A DNA stretch of 64,000 nt from positions 1 through 64,000 of the forward strand of contig NZ_LDPV02000049.1 in assembly GCF_001038425.2 (NCBI RefSeq). The letters are read 5' to 3'. This stretch comes from Ornithinibacillus contaminans (GTDB lineage Bacteria > Bacillota > Bacilli > Bacillales > Amphibacillaceae). Positions 35,394 to 45,967 of this stretch are shown piece after piece. Within the stretch, counting starts at the first letter, position 1. Each line of letters begins with the position of its first letter. A program made the position numbers and the translations under genes. Below the pieces are notes generated by a model. That model saw only the letters and a program-made list of their open reading frames with translations, ran no database searches and was not told the origin of the DNA.

Positions 35394-36971
35394 TTAGTCT
35401 GCAATAACCTTGAAATTATGGATTACGTGAGCATTTACCGTTTTATATTTCTCGAAATAAGCATGGATTAATTCCACGGTATCCTGCTGGATTTCTCTTA
35501 CTACTGGTTTATTTTTTAACATATCATAGTTCCCGCCACCGTTTGCACGATAGTTATTAAAGACGACATGATAGGTTCCATCCGCTGTTAATGGTTCGCC
35601 ATGATAGGTCAGATTTTCAATTCGTGATCCAACCGGCTTTGCAACGTTTATCGTGTAATGAATTCCTTCCCACATATCATAATTATAGTGCTGTGGCTTA
35701 GGATGTATGTACGTAGGATTGACTGTAATCTCCCCAGCCTCATCGAGTGTGAAGTACTCGGCACTTTTTTCTAATGCTAGTTTGATATTAGTTCCAGTTA
35801 GTTCTAAGACGACAAGTGTGTTTGGATACATGTAATTCGAAACTACATCCCGCATGGTTACAACAGAGCTAAAGCCTTTGGACTCGTTATTTAAAAGGGA
35901 AGTGACAGAGATATCCACAGAACTTGCTTCGATCTGAACGTCTTGGATAAATTGAACAAACGTATGTTTAACGACTCTGGCATGAAAAGGATCTGTAATT
36001 GTCATATCCCCATTGATATATCCAATTGGCTGATCTAGCCAGCTTTGGGTGGATGCTTCGATGTTTTCCATATAATAAAGAATCTCATTATCTGGTTCTG
36101 TATCGCCAATCGGAATGATAGTTGCTTCTTTCTCAACTAGCTGCCACTCGTCGTCATCTTGCTGTTTTAATTCTACGTGTATTTCGCCATACATTTTGCC
36201 GTTATTACCAGGCTGGGCAACTAAAACGCCATTAACCTTACCAGTTAATATACGGTGTTGATGTCCGGTAAGTAGGATATCTATCCCTTCAATTTCTTGG
36301 CACATGGCATAGCCTTGGTTCTCACCAGTTAACGCTTCGGTTGGTTCTCCGGTCACTAAATCACGTTCAAATCCACCGTGATAGCAAGCGATTACTAAAT
36401 CGGGCTTTTCTTCCTTCTGAATATGGGTTACCCAATGCTTTAATGTGGCTAACGCATCATGAAACTGAATTCCTTCAATATGTGCGGGAGATTCCCAATT
36501 CGGTATGTAATGGGTTGTCACACCAACAATAGCAACACGTACACCATTGGGAAGGTCTTTTATCAGATAAGGTTTACCGAAGTATGGTTTTCCATCGTCT
36601 GTGACAATGTTAGCTGATAGCCAAGGATAGTTGGAGCTTTTAATAGCATTCGTTAAAATTTTCTTTCCAAAGTTAAATTCATGATTCCCAATGACACCAG
36701 CATCAATGCCGATGCGATTCATAATGCCTATCATTGGGTTTTCTTGCGTAGCATGTTCTTTTACATAGTGGGTCATTAATGGTGTACCTTGAATAAGATC
36801 CCCATTATCTAGAACAAGGACGTTCTCGTTTTCCTTGCGTATACGTTTTACAATGGAGGCGTATTTTGCTAAGCCTAAATCGGCTACTTCATTGGAACCG
36901 TATAAGATTGGCATGGCATTACCGTGCACATCACTGGTATAAACGATTTTTACTGTAGTTGTATTTGCCAA
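35394..36971 (-). CDS. 5'-nucleotidase/cyclic phosphodiesterase-family metallophosphatase
   Basis: This 525-residue protein has an N-terminal calcineurin-like phosphatase domain (TSDVHGN, LDNGDLIQGTPL, GNHEFNFG, YHGGFERD, TGHQHRIL) and a C-terminal nucleotide-binding 5_nucleotid_C domain ending in YRANGGGNYDML. UshA-like relatives are exported, but no signal peptide is visible here, so it is probably cytosolic, like B. subtilis YunD. TTG 36971 has AAAGGA eight bases before it; the ATG at 36980 has no spacing to that site. It follows phnE with only a 70-bp gap on the same strand, so it may act on what the Phn transporter imports. Confidence 0.8.
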   Translation of the reverse strand: MANTTTVKIVYTSDVHGNAMPILYGSNEVADLGLAKYASIVKRIRKENENVLVLDNGDLIQGTPLMTHYVKEHATQENPMIGIMNRIGIDAGVIGNHEFNFGKKILTNAIKSSNYPWLSANIVTDDGKPYFGKPYLIKDLPNGVRVAIVGVTTHYIPNWESPAHIEGIQFHDALATLKHWVTHIQKEEKPDLVIACYHGGFERDLVTGEPTEALTGENQGYAMCQEIEGIDILLTGHQHRILTGKVNGVLVAQPGNNGKMYGEIHVELKQQDDDEWQLVEKEATIIPIGDTEPDNEILYYMENIEASTQSWLDQPIGYINGDMTITDPFHARVVKHTFVQFIQDVQIEASSVDISVTSLLNNESKGFSSVVTMRDVVSNYMYPNTLVVLELTGTNIKLALEKSAEYFTLDEAGEITVNPTYIHPKPQHYNYDMWEGIHYTINVAKPVGSRIENLTYHGEPLTADGTYHVVFNNYRANGGGNYDMLKNKPVVREIQQDTVELIHAYFEKYKTVNAHVIHNFKVIAD

Positions 36972-37044
36972 TATGAACATCCTTTCTCATAAAGAAACGA
37001 AATTAAAGAGGTTTGCTTCTTTAATTCCGTCTCCTAGGTAACTA

Positions 37045-37845
37045 TTATACAATTTTACGTCTAATTCTTGCTGATGCAAAGTCAATGATAGTAACGACGA
37101 TGATAATTCCTAACAGAATCGTTCCCATTTGATGCCAGTCGCGGTTGGAGGATGCAAAGAAGATCATCGTACCAATACCACCTGCACCTACAATCCCAAG
37201 AATGGATGATGCACGAATATCTACTTCAAAACGATAGATTGCGTACGATAGGAATTCTGGGATGATTTGCGGCATAACCGCAAAGAATAGGATTTGTATT
37301 TTATTTGCGCCGTTTGCTTCCATGGCATGAACAACTTCCATATCGATTGATTCGATGATTTCTGAGAACATTTTACCAAGCATACCAGTAGAACCGATGG
37401 CAATGGCAAGTACCCCAGCAAATGCGTTCGGACCAACTGCAACAACGAAAAGAATAGCTAGGATAATGTCTGGGAAAGCACGAACCGCAGATAAAATCCA
37501 TTTTCCAATAGTGGAAGCAATTTTCCCGCCGATCATGTTATTAGCTGCTAGGAATGCTAATGGAATCGAAAGAATAGCAGCCATTAAGGAACCAGCAAAT
37601 GCGATGGCAATCGTTTCTAGCATACTAAGTGCTACATCACCAGATGCAGCCCAGTTAGGCTGAAATAGGCCAATTATGACAGTGCCGAAATTTTGCATCA
37701 TTTGACTCATGGCTTTTCCGAAATTAATGTCAATTCCTAGAAACGTCCATACATAGAGCGCGATAACAATTAGTGCGATAAGAATTCGTTTTGCAATTCG
37801 AAAGGCAGAATTCTTAGGCTTTGGAGGTAGTTGTAATGCTTCCAT
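37045..37845 (-). CDS. phnE: Phosphonate-type ABC transporter permease PhnE (second)
   Basis: This 266-residue membrane protein has about six segments and the coupling loop HAMEANGANKIQILFFAVMPQIIPE. The C-terminal half is typical of PhnE (YRFEVDIRASSILGIVGAGGIG). It forms a heterodimeric channel with the permease encoded just before it; the two genes overlap by one base (TAATG). GGGAGGC precedes ATG. Confidence 0.88.
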   Translation of the reverse strand: MEALQLPPKPKNSAFRIAKRILIALIVIALYVWTFLGIDINFGKAMSQMMQNFGTVIIGLFQPNWAASGDVALSMLETIAIAFAGSLMAAILSIPLAFLAANNMIGGKIASTIGKWILSAVRAFPDIILAILFVVAVGPNAFAGVLAIAIGSTGMLGKMFSEIIESIDMEVVHAMEANGANKIQILFFAVMPQIIPEFLSYAIYRFEVDIRASSILGIVGAGGIGTMIFFASSNRDWHQMGTILLGIIIVVTIIDFASARIRRKIV

Positions 37846-38645
37846 TAGATTAATGCCTCCCTTAGTTTATTGCTGATATATTCAATGATAATGACAACAA
37901 CAAATATCATGATAATAATCGCCATGGCGTTTGGATAGTTATAGAAACCGATTTGTTGGTTTAATACTAATCCGATACCACCAGCGCCTACATATCCTAA
38001 TACAACTGATGCACGAATATTGATTTCAAATACATACAGAACTAATGATGTATATTGCGGCATGACTTGTGGGATTAATCCGTAATAAATCATTTGCAAT
38101 GTACCTGCACCAGAAGCACGCATTGCTTCTAGTGGATTCATATCGACCGCTTCGATTGTTTCACTTATTAATTTCGCTAAAATTCCTAAAGAGAATACGA
38201 TAAGTGCTAGAATACCAGGGAATAACCCGATACCAAATAGTCCAACAAAAATTACCGCTAGTACGATATCCGGAATGGTACGTAATAGATTTAAAATAGT
38301 TCTCGTAACATAATATAACGGTTTAAAGGTTGTTACATTTTGCGCTGATAATAATGCTAATGGGACGGTTATAATCGCAGCGATCGTTGTTGCAATAATA
38401 GCCATTTGAATGGTTTGAAATAACGGTCCCATAATATCTGGTATAACGGAGAAATTCGGTGGAAAGAATTTCTCGATTACTCGGAACATATTTCCTAGGG
38501 CTCCGCCAAAACCACCAACCATTTCTCGTTGGGTCCAATACATACTAAATAAGTACATAACAAGAATAACTAGTCCGATAACGGTTACTTGCTTTTTTGT
38601 TTTGCTAGGGTACATCGATAGTGGTTGTTTCTTATTCTCCGTCAC
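37845..38645 (-). CDS. phnE: Phosphonate-type ABC transporter permease PhnE (first)
   Basis: This 266-residue permease has the loop EAMRASGAGTLQMIYYGLIPQVMPQ and the PhnE block LYVFEINIRASVVLGYVGAGGIG. GTG 38645 is chosen because GGAGGTG lies six bases upstream, inside the end of phnC, giving a 14-bp overlap and translational coupling. A longer reading upstream would run far into phnC. It is about equal in length to its partner, which suggests gene duplication. Confidence 0.87.
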   Translation of the reverse strand: MTENKKQPLSMYPSKTKKQVTVIGLVILVMYLFSMYWTQREMVGGFGGALGNMFRVIEKFFPPNFSVIPDIMGPLFQTIQMAIIATTIAAIITVPLALLSAQNVTTFKPLYYVTRTILNLLRTIPDIVLAVIFVGLFGIGLFPGILALIVFSLGILAKLISETIEAVDMNPLEAMRASGAGTLQMIYYGLIPQVMPQYTSLVLYVFEINIRASVVLGYVGAGGIGLVLNQQIGFYNYPNAMAIIIMIFVVVIIIEYISNKLREALI

Positions 38646-39414
38646 TATCTGCACCTCCACGTAAATCATCCTCACGAATCGTACGACCGTAAATTTCTTC
38701 AAATGTCTTCTCGGTTACTTCTGATACTGGTCCGTCAAATACAACCTCTCCAGCACGCATCCCGATAATACGATCCGCATATTCCATTGCCATATCAATG
38801 AAGTGTAGGTTAACAATCGTTGTGATATTATCTTCTTTATTGATTTTCTTTAAATAAGACATAACTTGATGTGATGTCGGTGGGTCAAGTGATGCTACTG
38901 GTTCATCAGCTAAGATGTAATTCGGTTGTTGTGTTAACACGCGAGCAATACTAACACGTTGTTGTTGTCCACCACTTAATTCATCTGCACGGTTATAAAG
39001 CTTTTCTTCTATATTAACGCGTTTTAAACTTTCATATGCTAACGCCTTATCTTCTTCTTTAAATAAACCAAGTATTGATCGTAATGTTCCAGTATGACCA
39101 AGACGGCCAGCTAGCACGTTTTTAAAAACATTGGAACGTTTGACAAGGTTATAATTTTGAAAAATCATCCCAACTTTTGTGCGTAATTTTCGAAGGTTCT
39201 TACCTTTATAATCTAGTATATTCTCTCCATCAACCTCTAAAGAACCTGATGTAGGGGTAACCAAACGGTTAATGCTTCGGATAAAAGTTGATTTTCCAGC
39301 TCCGGAAAGTCCAACAATAACAACGAATTCCCCATCCTTAATGGTCACATTTACATTTTTTAACCCTTCAGTGCCATTTGGGTACACTAAACCTACATTC
39401 TTAAACTCTATCAT
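38632..39414 (-). CDS. phnC: Phosphonate-type ABC transporter ATPase PhnC
   Basis: This 260-residue ATPase has Walker A GLSGAGKST, the signature LSGGQQQRVSIARVL, Walker B ILADEPVASLDPPTS, and the H-loop VNLHFID, where His follows Leu as in the PhnC family. It powers import of phosphonate, phosphite or organophosphate. GGAGGACTAG precedes ATG. It is separated from phnD by about 116 bp with an RNA hairpin. Confidence 0.9.
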   Translation of the reverse strand: MIEFKNVGLVYPNGTEGLKNVNVTIKDGEFVVIVGLSGAGKSTFIRSINRLVTPTSGSLEVDGENILDYKGKNLRKLRTKVGMIFQNYNLVKRSNVFKNVLAGRLGHTGTLRSILGLFKEEDKALAYESLKRVNIEEKLYNRADELSGGQQQRVSIARVLTQQPNYILADEPVASLDPPTSHQVMSYLKKINKEDNITTIVNLHFIDMAMEYADRIIGMRAGEVVFDGPVSEVTEKTFEEIYGRTIREDDLRGGADSDGE

Positions 39415-39469
39415 TTTTACTAGTCCTCCAGTACAGGCATTTTTCTCTATTATAACAAGTAATTAAAGC

Positions 39470-39507
39470 AAGGAAAAAGGGAAGTTGCAAACCCTTCCCT
39501 TTTCCTT
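39470..39507 (-). other. Intercistronic hairpin between phnD and phnC
   Basis: AAGGAAAAGGGAAG and CTTCCC-TTTTTCCTT form a roughly 14-base stem on the - strand RNA. No clear T run follows, so it probably stabilises the phnD end or partly terminates. That would raise binding-protein level over the transporter core, as is common for such operons. Confidence 0.6.
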
Positions 39508-39530
39508 ACTATCAAATTTTCAAGTTAATT

Positions 39531-40433
39531 TTATAGGTCATCAATGGAGATGTTCTCTCTGAACTTCTCGTATGTTTTACGAACAACATCATATTCTTCG
39601 TCAGTAGCTTCTGAGATAGCATCCCAGTTGTAAACTTCTTTCATGATGGTAATCATGTCATCATCTTCATTGAAAGATAATAGAATATCTTTAATTTCTT
39701 GTACAAGCTCATCATCAAGGTCAGCTGTTACTGAAATGGTATCGTTAGGAATTTCAGCTGTATAGTCTAGTACAGTTAATTTATCCATAACATCTGGATA
39801 GTCTGCTTCTAACTCTGTACGTACATCATCAAATGTTGTAGCAACATCAGCTTCTCCGTTGTATACCGCTAAAGCAGAGTTATCATGACCACCTGATTGA
39901 ACTGTTCCACTGAAGAACTCATTTTCTAGTTCTGCTGCAGTTTCTATACCGAATTTCTCCATAAGCTCATTCGCTGGGAATAAGTATCCAGAAGTTGATA
40001 ATTGGTCACCATAAGCCCAAACTTTACCTTCTAAATCCTCAAGGCTTTCAATTCCAGAATCAGTACGAACAACGTATTGTGCTTTATACGTTCCAGAACC
40101 ATAACGGATAGATTTAAGAATAACTTCAACATCATATTCTTGATTTGCTAGAACGTAACCAAATGCTGGAACGAATCCAATATGTACTTGGTTAGCTCCC
40201 ATTGCTTCTACTAATGCGCTGTAGCTAGTCATTACTTTCGGCTCTACTTCTTTACCTAATTCTTCTCCTAAGCGTTCAGCTAACGGTTCAACTGTATCAG
40301 CAATTGTATCTGAATCCTGTGAAGGTACAAATCCTATTACCAATGTATCCGGATTTGCTGCATCGTTTGATCCACATGCTGCCAATACTACTGCTAATGC
40401 TACGATAAGCACTAGACCATAAAGTTTCTTCAT
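39531..40433 (-). CDS. phnD: Phosphonate-type ABC transporter substrate-binding lipoprotein PhnD
   Basis: This 300-residue protein has lipobox LAAC, then a PhnD/phosphite-binding fold with LVIGFVPSQDSDTIADTVEPLAERL, VMTSYSALVEAMGANQVHIGFVP, and SGTVQSGGHDNSALAVYNGEADVATTFDD. The ligand may be a phosphonate, phosphite, hypophosphite or phosphate ester. No C-P lyase or phosphite dehydrogenase gene is in the window. ATG 40433 follows GGAGGGT. It is the first gene of phnD-phnC-phnE-phnE, read on the - strand. Confidence 0.9.
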   Translation of the reverse strand: MKKLYGLVLIVALAVVLAACGSNDAANPDTLVIGFVPSQDSDTIADTVEPLAERLGEELGKEVEPKVMTSYSALVEAMGANQVHIGFVPAFGYVLANQEYDVEVILKSIRYGSGTYKAQYVVRTDSGIESLEDLEGKVWAYGDQLSTSGYLFPANELMEKFGIETAAELENEFFSGTVQSGGHDNSALAVYNGEADVATTFDDVRTELEADYPDVMDKLTVLDYTAEIPNDTISVTADLDDELVQEIKDILLSFNEDDDMITIMKEVYNWDAISEATDEEYDVVRKTYEKFRENISIDDL

Positions 40434-40523
40434 TGTGACCCTCCTATGAAATATAAAGATTATAAAGCTTACTATTTTATTAAATAACAATTTTGTGAAA
40501 AAAGCTAGGCTTTTTTTCTTGAA

Positions 40524-40551
40524 TTTACACCTTTTTTACAATTTTTCCTTA
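40524..40551 (-). promoter_or_regulatory. Pho-box-like direct repeat upstream of phnD
   Basis: TTTACA-N5-TTTACA-N5-TCCTTA repeats on the + strand with an 11-base period, matching the PhoP consensus TT(A/T/C)ACA-N5 arrays. It is about 90-118 bp upstream of the phnD ATG. TATAAT is present on the - strand at 40459-40464. Relative to that -10 the box is further upstream than usual for PhoP activation, so the promoter assignment is open. An A/T-rich hairpin (AAAAAAGC-TAG-GCTTTTTT, near 40498-40516) lies between. Confidence 0.5.
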
Positions 40552-40833
40552 AAAATCGACATTTTTGGGTATGTAATATTCGGATTTTGCTTTAAATAGT
40601 ATGTAATAATTTTGGTATGGCATGATTTTTAAAGCAAAAACCGTAATATCTTACAGCTATTCATGATAGCGAACAGGAGATAGATATTATGAAGTAAAAT
40701 TTACATGGAAAATCATTGGCGAAACTATTGGTAAACTTTATCAATTGTGTGTGTTTTTTCGTGGTGATGACACACATACGATAAGCTACTTGCATAACGT
40801 GTAGTAAAAGGCTAGCGAGAAAGGGTGTAGTAC

Positions 40834-41235
40834 GTGAGAACATATCGAAATCCTCCGTATCAGCGCCAATTTAATCAACCATATCCACCATACCAACAAC
40901 CATTTCAGACAAATCAACCGCCACAGAATCCGTATCAGTCACAACAACCTCCAAGCAATTACATGTATCAACAGCCGGTGTCTCCATATGAACAATTCGC
41001 CAAACCAAAGCAACCCCAAGATTGGTATGCGGCAAATCAGAATCAGGAGATTCAAGGGGATTATTATCAAGCAGGCGGCGGTCCTTCGCCAGGAGTCCCG
41101 TCTCAATTTCAGAATCAAAATGGACAGTTTAATCTAGATAAAATGTTAACTACGGTCAGTCAAGTTGCTAGTACGTATCATCAGGTATCACCAATTATTA
41201 AACAATTTGGTGCTTTTATGAAGACATTCCGTTAA
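40834..41235 (+). CDS. yppG: YppG-family protein (Pro/Gln-rich)
   Basis: This 133-residue protein has a low-complexity N-terminal part rich in Pro, Gln, Tyr and Asn, and a conserved C-terminal block, LDKMLTTVSQVASTYHQVSPIIKQFGAFMKTF. That block defines the YppG family of spore-forming Bacillaceae, suspected to be spore-associated. The start is GTG with AAGGGTG upstream. The region 40552-40833 before it shows no other gene; the divergent phnD promoter lies there. Confidence 0.78.
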   Translation: MRTYRNPPYQRQFNQPYPPYQQPFQTNQPPQNPYQSQQPPSNYMYQQPVSPYEQFAKPKQPQDWYAANQNQEIQGDYYQAGGGPSPGVPSQFQNQNGQFNLDKMLTTVSQVASTYHQVSPIIKQFGAFMKTFR

Positions 41236-41354
41236 TTGGATATAAGCTGGTGGGAGTATGAGAGCCATAAGTAATATTTCGTGTGAAAATGGGCAAAAGA
41301 AAAAAAGACCTTTTGCTTTTTTGGCTTGTATTATGTTAAAAAGGAGAATTAACC

Positions 41355-42086
41355 ATGATAGGTTGTTTGGTTATACACGGATTTACGGGTGGTCCATATG
41401 AATTACAGCCACTTACGGATTACTTAAAGGATAATACGAACTGGCATATAACTGTTCCAACATTACCTGGACATGGAAAAGAGTTAGCGCTTGAAAATGT
41501 CACCTATAAAAACTGGATTGAAACAGCGGAACGGGCATTGATACAACTGAAAGAAACCTATAATGAAATTTACATTATCGGATTTTCAATGGGAGGTATG
41601 ATAGCAGCCTATCTAGCCGCTAAATATAAGGTAGATAAGCTAGTTTTACTGGCAACGGCAGGCAAATATTTATCGGTAAAACAAATTGGTGTGGATATTG
41701 GAGGAGCACTAAAAGATGGGGTCACTGGGAAGCTTGGAGAAAACAAAATCTATCAACATTATAAGAAAAAACTAGGCGCTGTACCGTTACGAGCAAATAT
41801 TGAGTTTCTAAAGCTTGTGCGAGCGACAAGAGGGTATTTAAAAGGTGTGCAATCCCCAGTGCTCATCGCACAAGGGCAGATGGATAGTGTTGTGCCATAT
41901 AAAACGGCCTACTATCTAGATAGAGAAATACCTTCTAAGCAAAAAGAAGTCGTGTTTTTCGAACGCTCGAGACATTTGATTTGTTTAGGAAATGATAAGG
42001 ATACATTAAATAAAATGATTTACGACTTTCTAATTAAGTCTCCAAGGAAGACGGATTTTCCATATTATCCTGCAGATACCGTATAA
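41355..42086 (+). CDS. Alpha/beta-hydrolase carboxylesterase (Est30-like)
   Basis: This 243-residue serine hydrolase has the oxyanion region LVIHGFTGGPYE, nucleophile serine in IGFSMGGM, aspartate in GQMDSVVP, and histidine in RSRHLIC. It matches the small carboxylesterases of Bacillus and Geobacillus (Est30). Family members hydrolyse short-chain esters in the cytoplasm. AAAAAGGAG precedes ATG. It shares a terminator with the convergent DegV gene. Confidence 0.85.
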   Translation: MIGCLVIHGFTGGPYELQPLTDYLKDNTNWHITVPTLPGHGKELALENVTYKNWIETAERALIQLKETYNEIYIIGFSMGGMIAAYLAAKYKVDKLVLLATAGKYLSVKQIGVDIGGALKDGVTGKLGENKIYQHYKKKLGAVPLRANIEFLKLVRATRGYLKGVQSPVLIAQGQMDSVVPYKTAYYLDREIPSKQKEVVFFERSRHLICLGNDKDTLNKMIYDFLIKSPRKTDFPYYPADTV

Positions 42087-42089
42087 AAA

Positions 42090-42116
42090 AACAGGTTGGC
42101 ATTTTGCCGACCTGTT
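42090..42116. terminator. Bidirectional terminator
   Basis: AACAGGTTGGCA and TGCCGACCTGTT form a 12-base stem with a TTT loop, preceded by A residues. It lies between the esterase and DegV genes; the DegV stop overlaps it. Confidence 0.85.
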
Positions 42117-42969
42117 AGTCTTTGAAGAACGCTATAACCAACGCTCCTTCTCCTCCGTATGTAGAAATTAATGGTCCCATTTCTGTAACATAGGTGCCTT
42201 TAAACGGATAGTTAGCTTTAATTTCAGCTAAGACAGCCTTCGCGCGCTCGCTGGCATTGCAGTGGGTCATGACCAATATTTTGTCTTCAACGGTTTTGGC
42301 GTATTCACCGATTTGTTCAACAAAGCGGCGGATAGACTTCTTGTCCCCTCGAACTTTCTCCGCAACTTCAATGGTACCTTCCTCACTGCCCTTCATTAGC
42401 AACTTAATATTTAGTGTTTTCGCTAATGTTCCTTTTACTTTATCAAGACGACCACCTAATACTAAATTCTCAAGTGTTTTTAATACAAATAATGTTGTCG
42501 TATGGTTTATTTGCTGCTTTAAATGTGCAACTATATCGTCAAAGGAAGCATTCTCGTTTATTTTTTGATACGCTTCAAATAGTAATAGTGCTTGGCCACT
42601 GCTTGCGGTTTTAGTATTCAGAACTTCGATAACACGTTCTGGTTCTTCCTCTAGTAGCATTTGCTTACCAGTGACTGCATTATCATACGTGCTACTTAAT
42701 CCGCCGGATAGACTTAGCATGATAATCTTCTTTGCTGGATCCACTCGTTTAAATGCTTCGTAAAAGTCGTTCGGGCTCGGTGCGGCTGAGCGAGGTAATT
42801 CTTTTGTTTCGGCTATTTTACGATAGAACTCGGGAAGATCTAGCTCAACACCGCTCTTATATTGTTTATCATTAAAATTTAAATAAAGTGGAACAACAGC
42901 AATATCGATTAGCTCCATAAGTTCCTTTGGAATATCCGAACCGCCATCAGTCATTAACTGAATTGTCAT
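42115..42969 (-). CDS. DegV/FakB-family fatty-acid-binding protein
   Basis: This 284-residue protein has the DegV fold with motif MTDGGSDIPKEL, then ELPRSAAPSPNDFYEAF, SLSGGLSSTYDNA and the second-domain block LENLVLGGRLDKVKG. FakB proteins bind fatty acids so that FakA can phosphorylate them for phospholipid synthesis. ATG 42969 follows CAGGTGATT. The upstream DMT transporter gene overlaps the longer reading frame, but with this start the two are separated by about 65 bp. Confidence 0.85.
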   Translation of the reverse strand: MTIQLMTDGGSDIPKELMELIDIAVVPLYLNFNDKQYKSGVELDLPEFYRKIAETKELPRSAAPSPNDFYEAFKRVDPAKKIIMLSLSGGLSSTYDNAVTGKQMLLEEEPERVIEVLNTKTASSGQALLLFEAYQKINENASFDDIVAHLKQQINHTTTLFVLKTLENLVLGGRLDKVKGTLAKTLNIKLLMKGSEEGTIEVAEKVRGDKKSIRRFVEQIGEYAKTVEDKILVMTHCNASERAKAVLAEIKANYPFKGTYVTEMGPLISTYGGEGALVIAFFKD

Positions 42970-43034
42970 AGAATCACCTGTTTCTTCTAAAGTATTTTCT
43001 TTATTATAACGTGTTACCTGCTGGAAACATAGGA

Positions 43035-43949
43035 TCAACTCGTTGAATTTTTTTTATAGATTGTTACACTTGATTTCTTCGTTGTGCTCACAATAAATAA
43101 AAACAGACCAAATAACACAATTGTTCCTCCAAGCCATTGTGACCATGTTATTTTTTCGTGTAAAACAAAATAGGCGAGGATAGATGCTCCAATTGGTTCA
43201 AACACAATAGCCATGCTAATGGTCGACGTACTTAACCATTTTAAGGCCCAATTAAACAAGGTATGCCCTAAAAAGGTAGGGACGATTGCGAGTACAAGGA
43301 AAATGATCCAGTTGTCAGCTGGATAACCAACAAAAGGATTCTGTACCAGGAGATTATACACAATTAACGTGATAGAACTAACCCCATACACAACAAAGGT
43401 ATATGTCATTAACGATAGTCGCTTACGTGCGTTTTGTCCTAATAAGAAGTAAGCTGTAATTGCAATCGCGCCAATAAAGGCTAAAATATCTCCGAATAAG
43501 GCCATACCACTAAGTTGGAAGTCACCCCAACTTATAATGACACTACCTAAGATTGCAATAATCATACTTATAATTGCTCCCGGTGTAAAACGCTCCCTAA
43601 AAAATAAAAACGTTCCAATAAAGGCGAAAATTGGCTGCAAGGTGACGAGCACAACCGAACTCGCAACTGATGTATAATTTAAGGATTCAAACCAGAGAAT
43701 AAAGTGAAATGCTAAAAATATACCTGCTACGATGGATAGAATCCAATCTTTTTTTTGAATCAGCTTGAACTCGTGACGATATTTTAACAGGATAATCGGT
43801 GCCATTAATAATACAGCGAATAATAGTCGATAGTTAGCGATAATGGCTGCTGGTGCTTCGCTGGCTAATTTGACTAGTACGGCAGAAGTGGAAACCGATA
43901 TTACCCCGACCACAACTGCGACATAGGGGTTAAATGGAGGGACTCTCAT
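43035..43949 (-). CDS. EamA/DMT-family transporter
   Basis: This 304-residue protein has ten predicted membrane segments in two EamA repeats (about 8-140 and 150-295). The conserved ends are SSVVLVTLQPIFAFIGTFLFFRERFTPGAI and STISMAIVFEPIGASILAYFVLHEKITW. It is a metabolite or drug exporter of unknown substrate. AGGAGG lies about 11 bases before ATG, slightly long spacing. It is followed by the DegV gene on the same strand. Confidence 0.85.
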   Translation of the reverse strand: MRVPPFNPYVAVVVGVISVSTSAVLVKLASEAPAAIIANYRLLFAVLLMAPIILLKYRHEFKLIQKKDWILSIVAGIFLAFHFILWFESLNYTSVASSVVLVTLQPIFAFIGTFLFFRERFTPGAIISMIIAILGSVIISWGDFQLSGMALFGDILAFIGAIAITAYFLLGQNARKRLSLMTYTFVVYGVSSITLIVYNLLVQNPFVGYPADNWIIFLVLAIVPTFLGHTLFNWALKWLSTSTISMAIVFEPIGASILAYFVLHEKITWSQWLGGTIVLFGLFLFIVSTTKKSSVTIYKKNSTS

Positions 43950-44077
43950 GCTTTAAAATCCTCCTACATGTATGTTTAGTATAAAAACAATCCTCTAATG
44001 GATAGAAGCTCTAACTTTAATATTACCATGTACGAAATTAAAAATCATATTGTAACTAGCTTGTTTTGTTCCATGTA

Positions 44078-45887
<1,810 letters not shown>

Positions 45888-45903
45888 TTGGAATGGAACA
45901 TCC

Positions 45904-45916
45904 AAAAAGACTCCTA
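45904..45916 (+). terminator. cshA: Left arm of the cshA terminator, split by an IS
   Basis: AAAAAGACTCCTA lies 17 bases after the cshA stop. Its partner, TAGGAGTCTTTTTT, is found at 47614-47627, on the other side of the insertion element. Removing the IS and one copy of its ATA duplication restores a normal hairpin with a short loop and T run. Confidence 0.85.
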
Positions 45917-45967
45917 GAGATATGAACTGCCCCCTGTCAAGTAGACAGTGGAAATAATAAAATTGAT

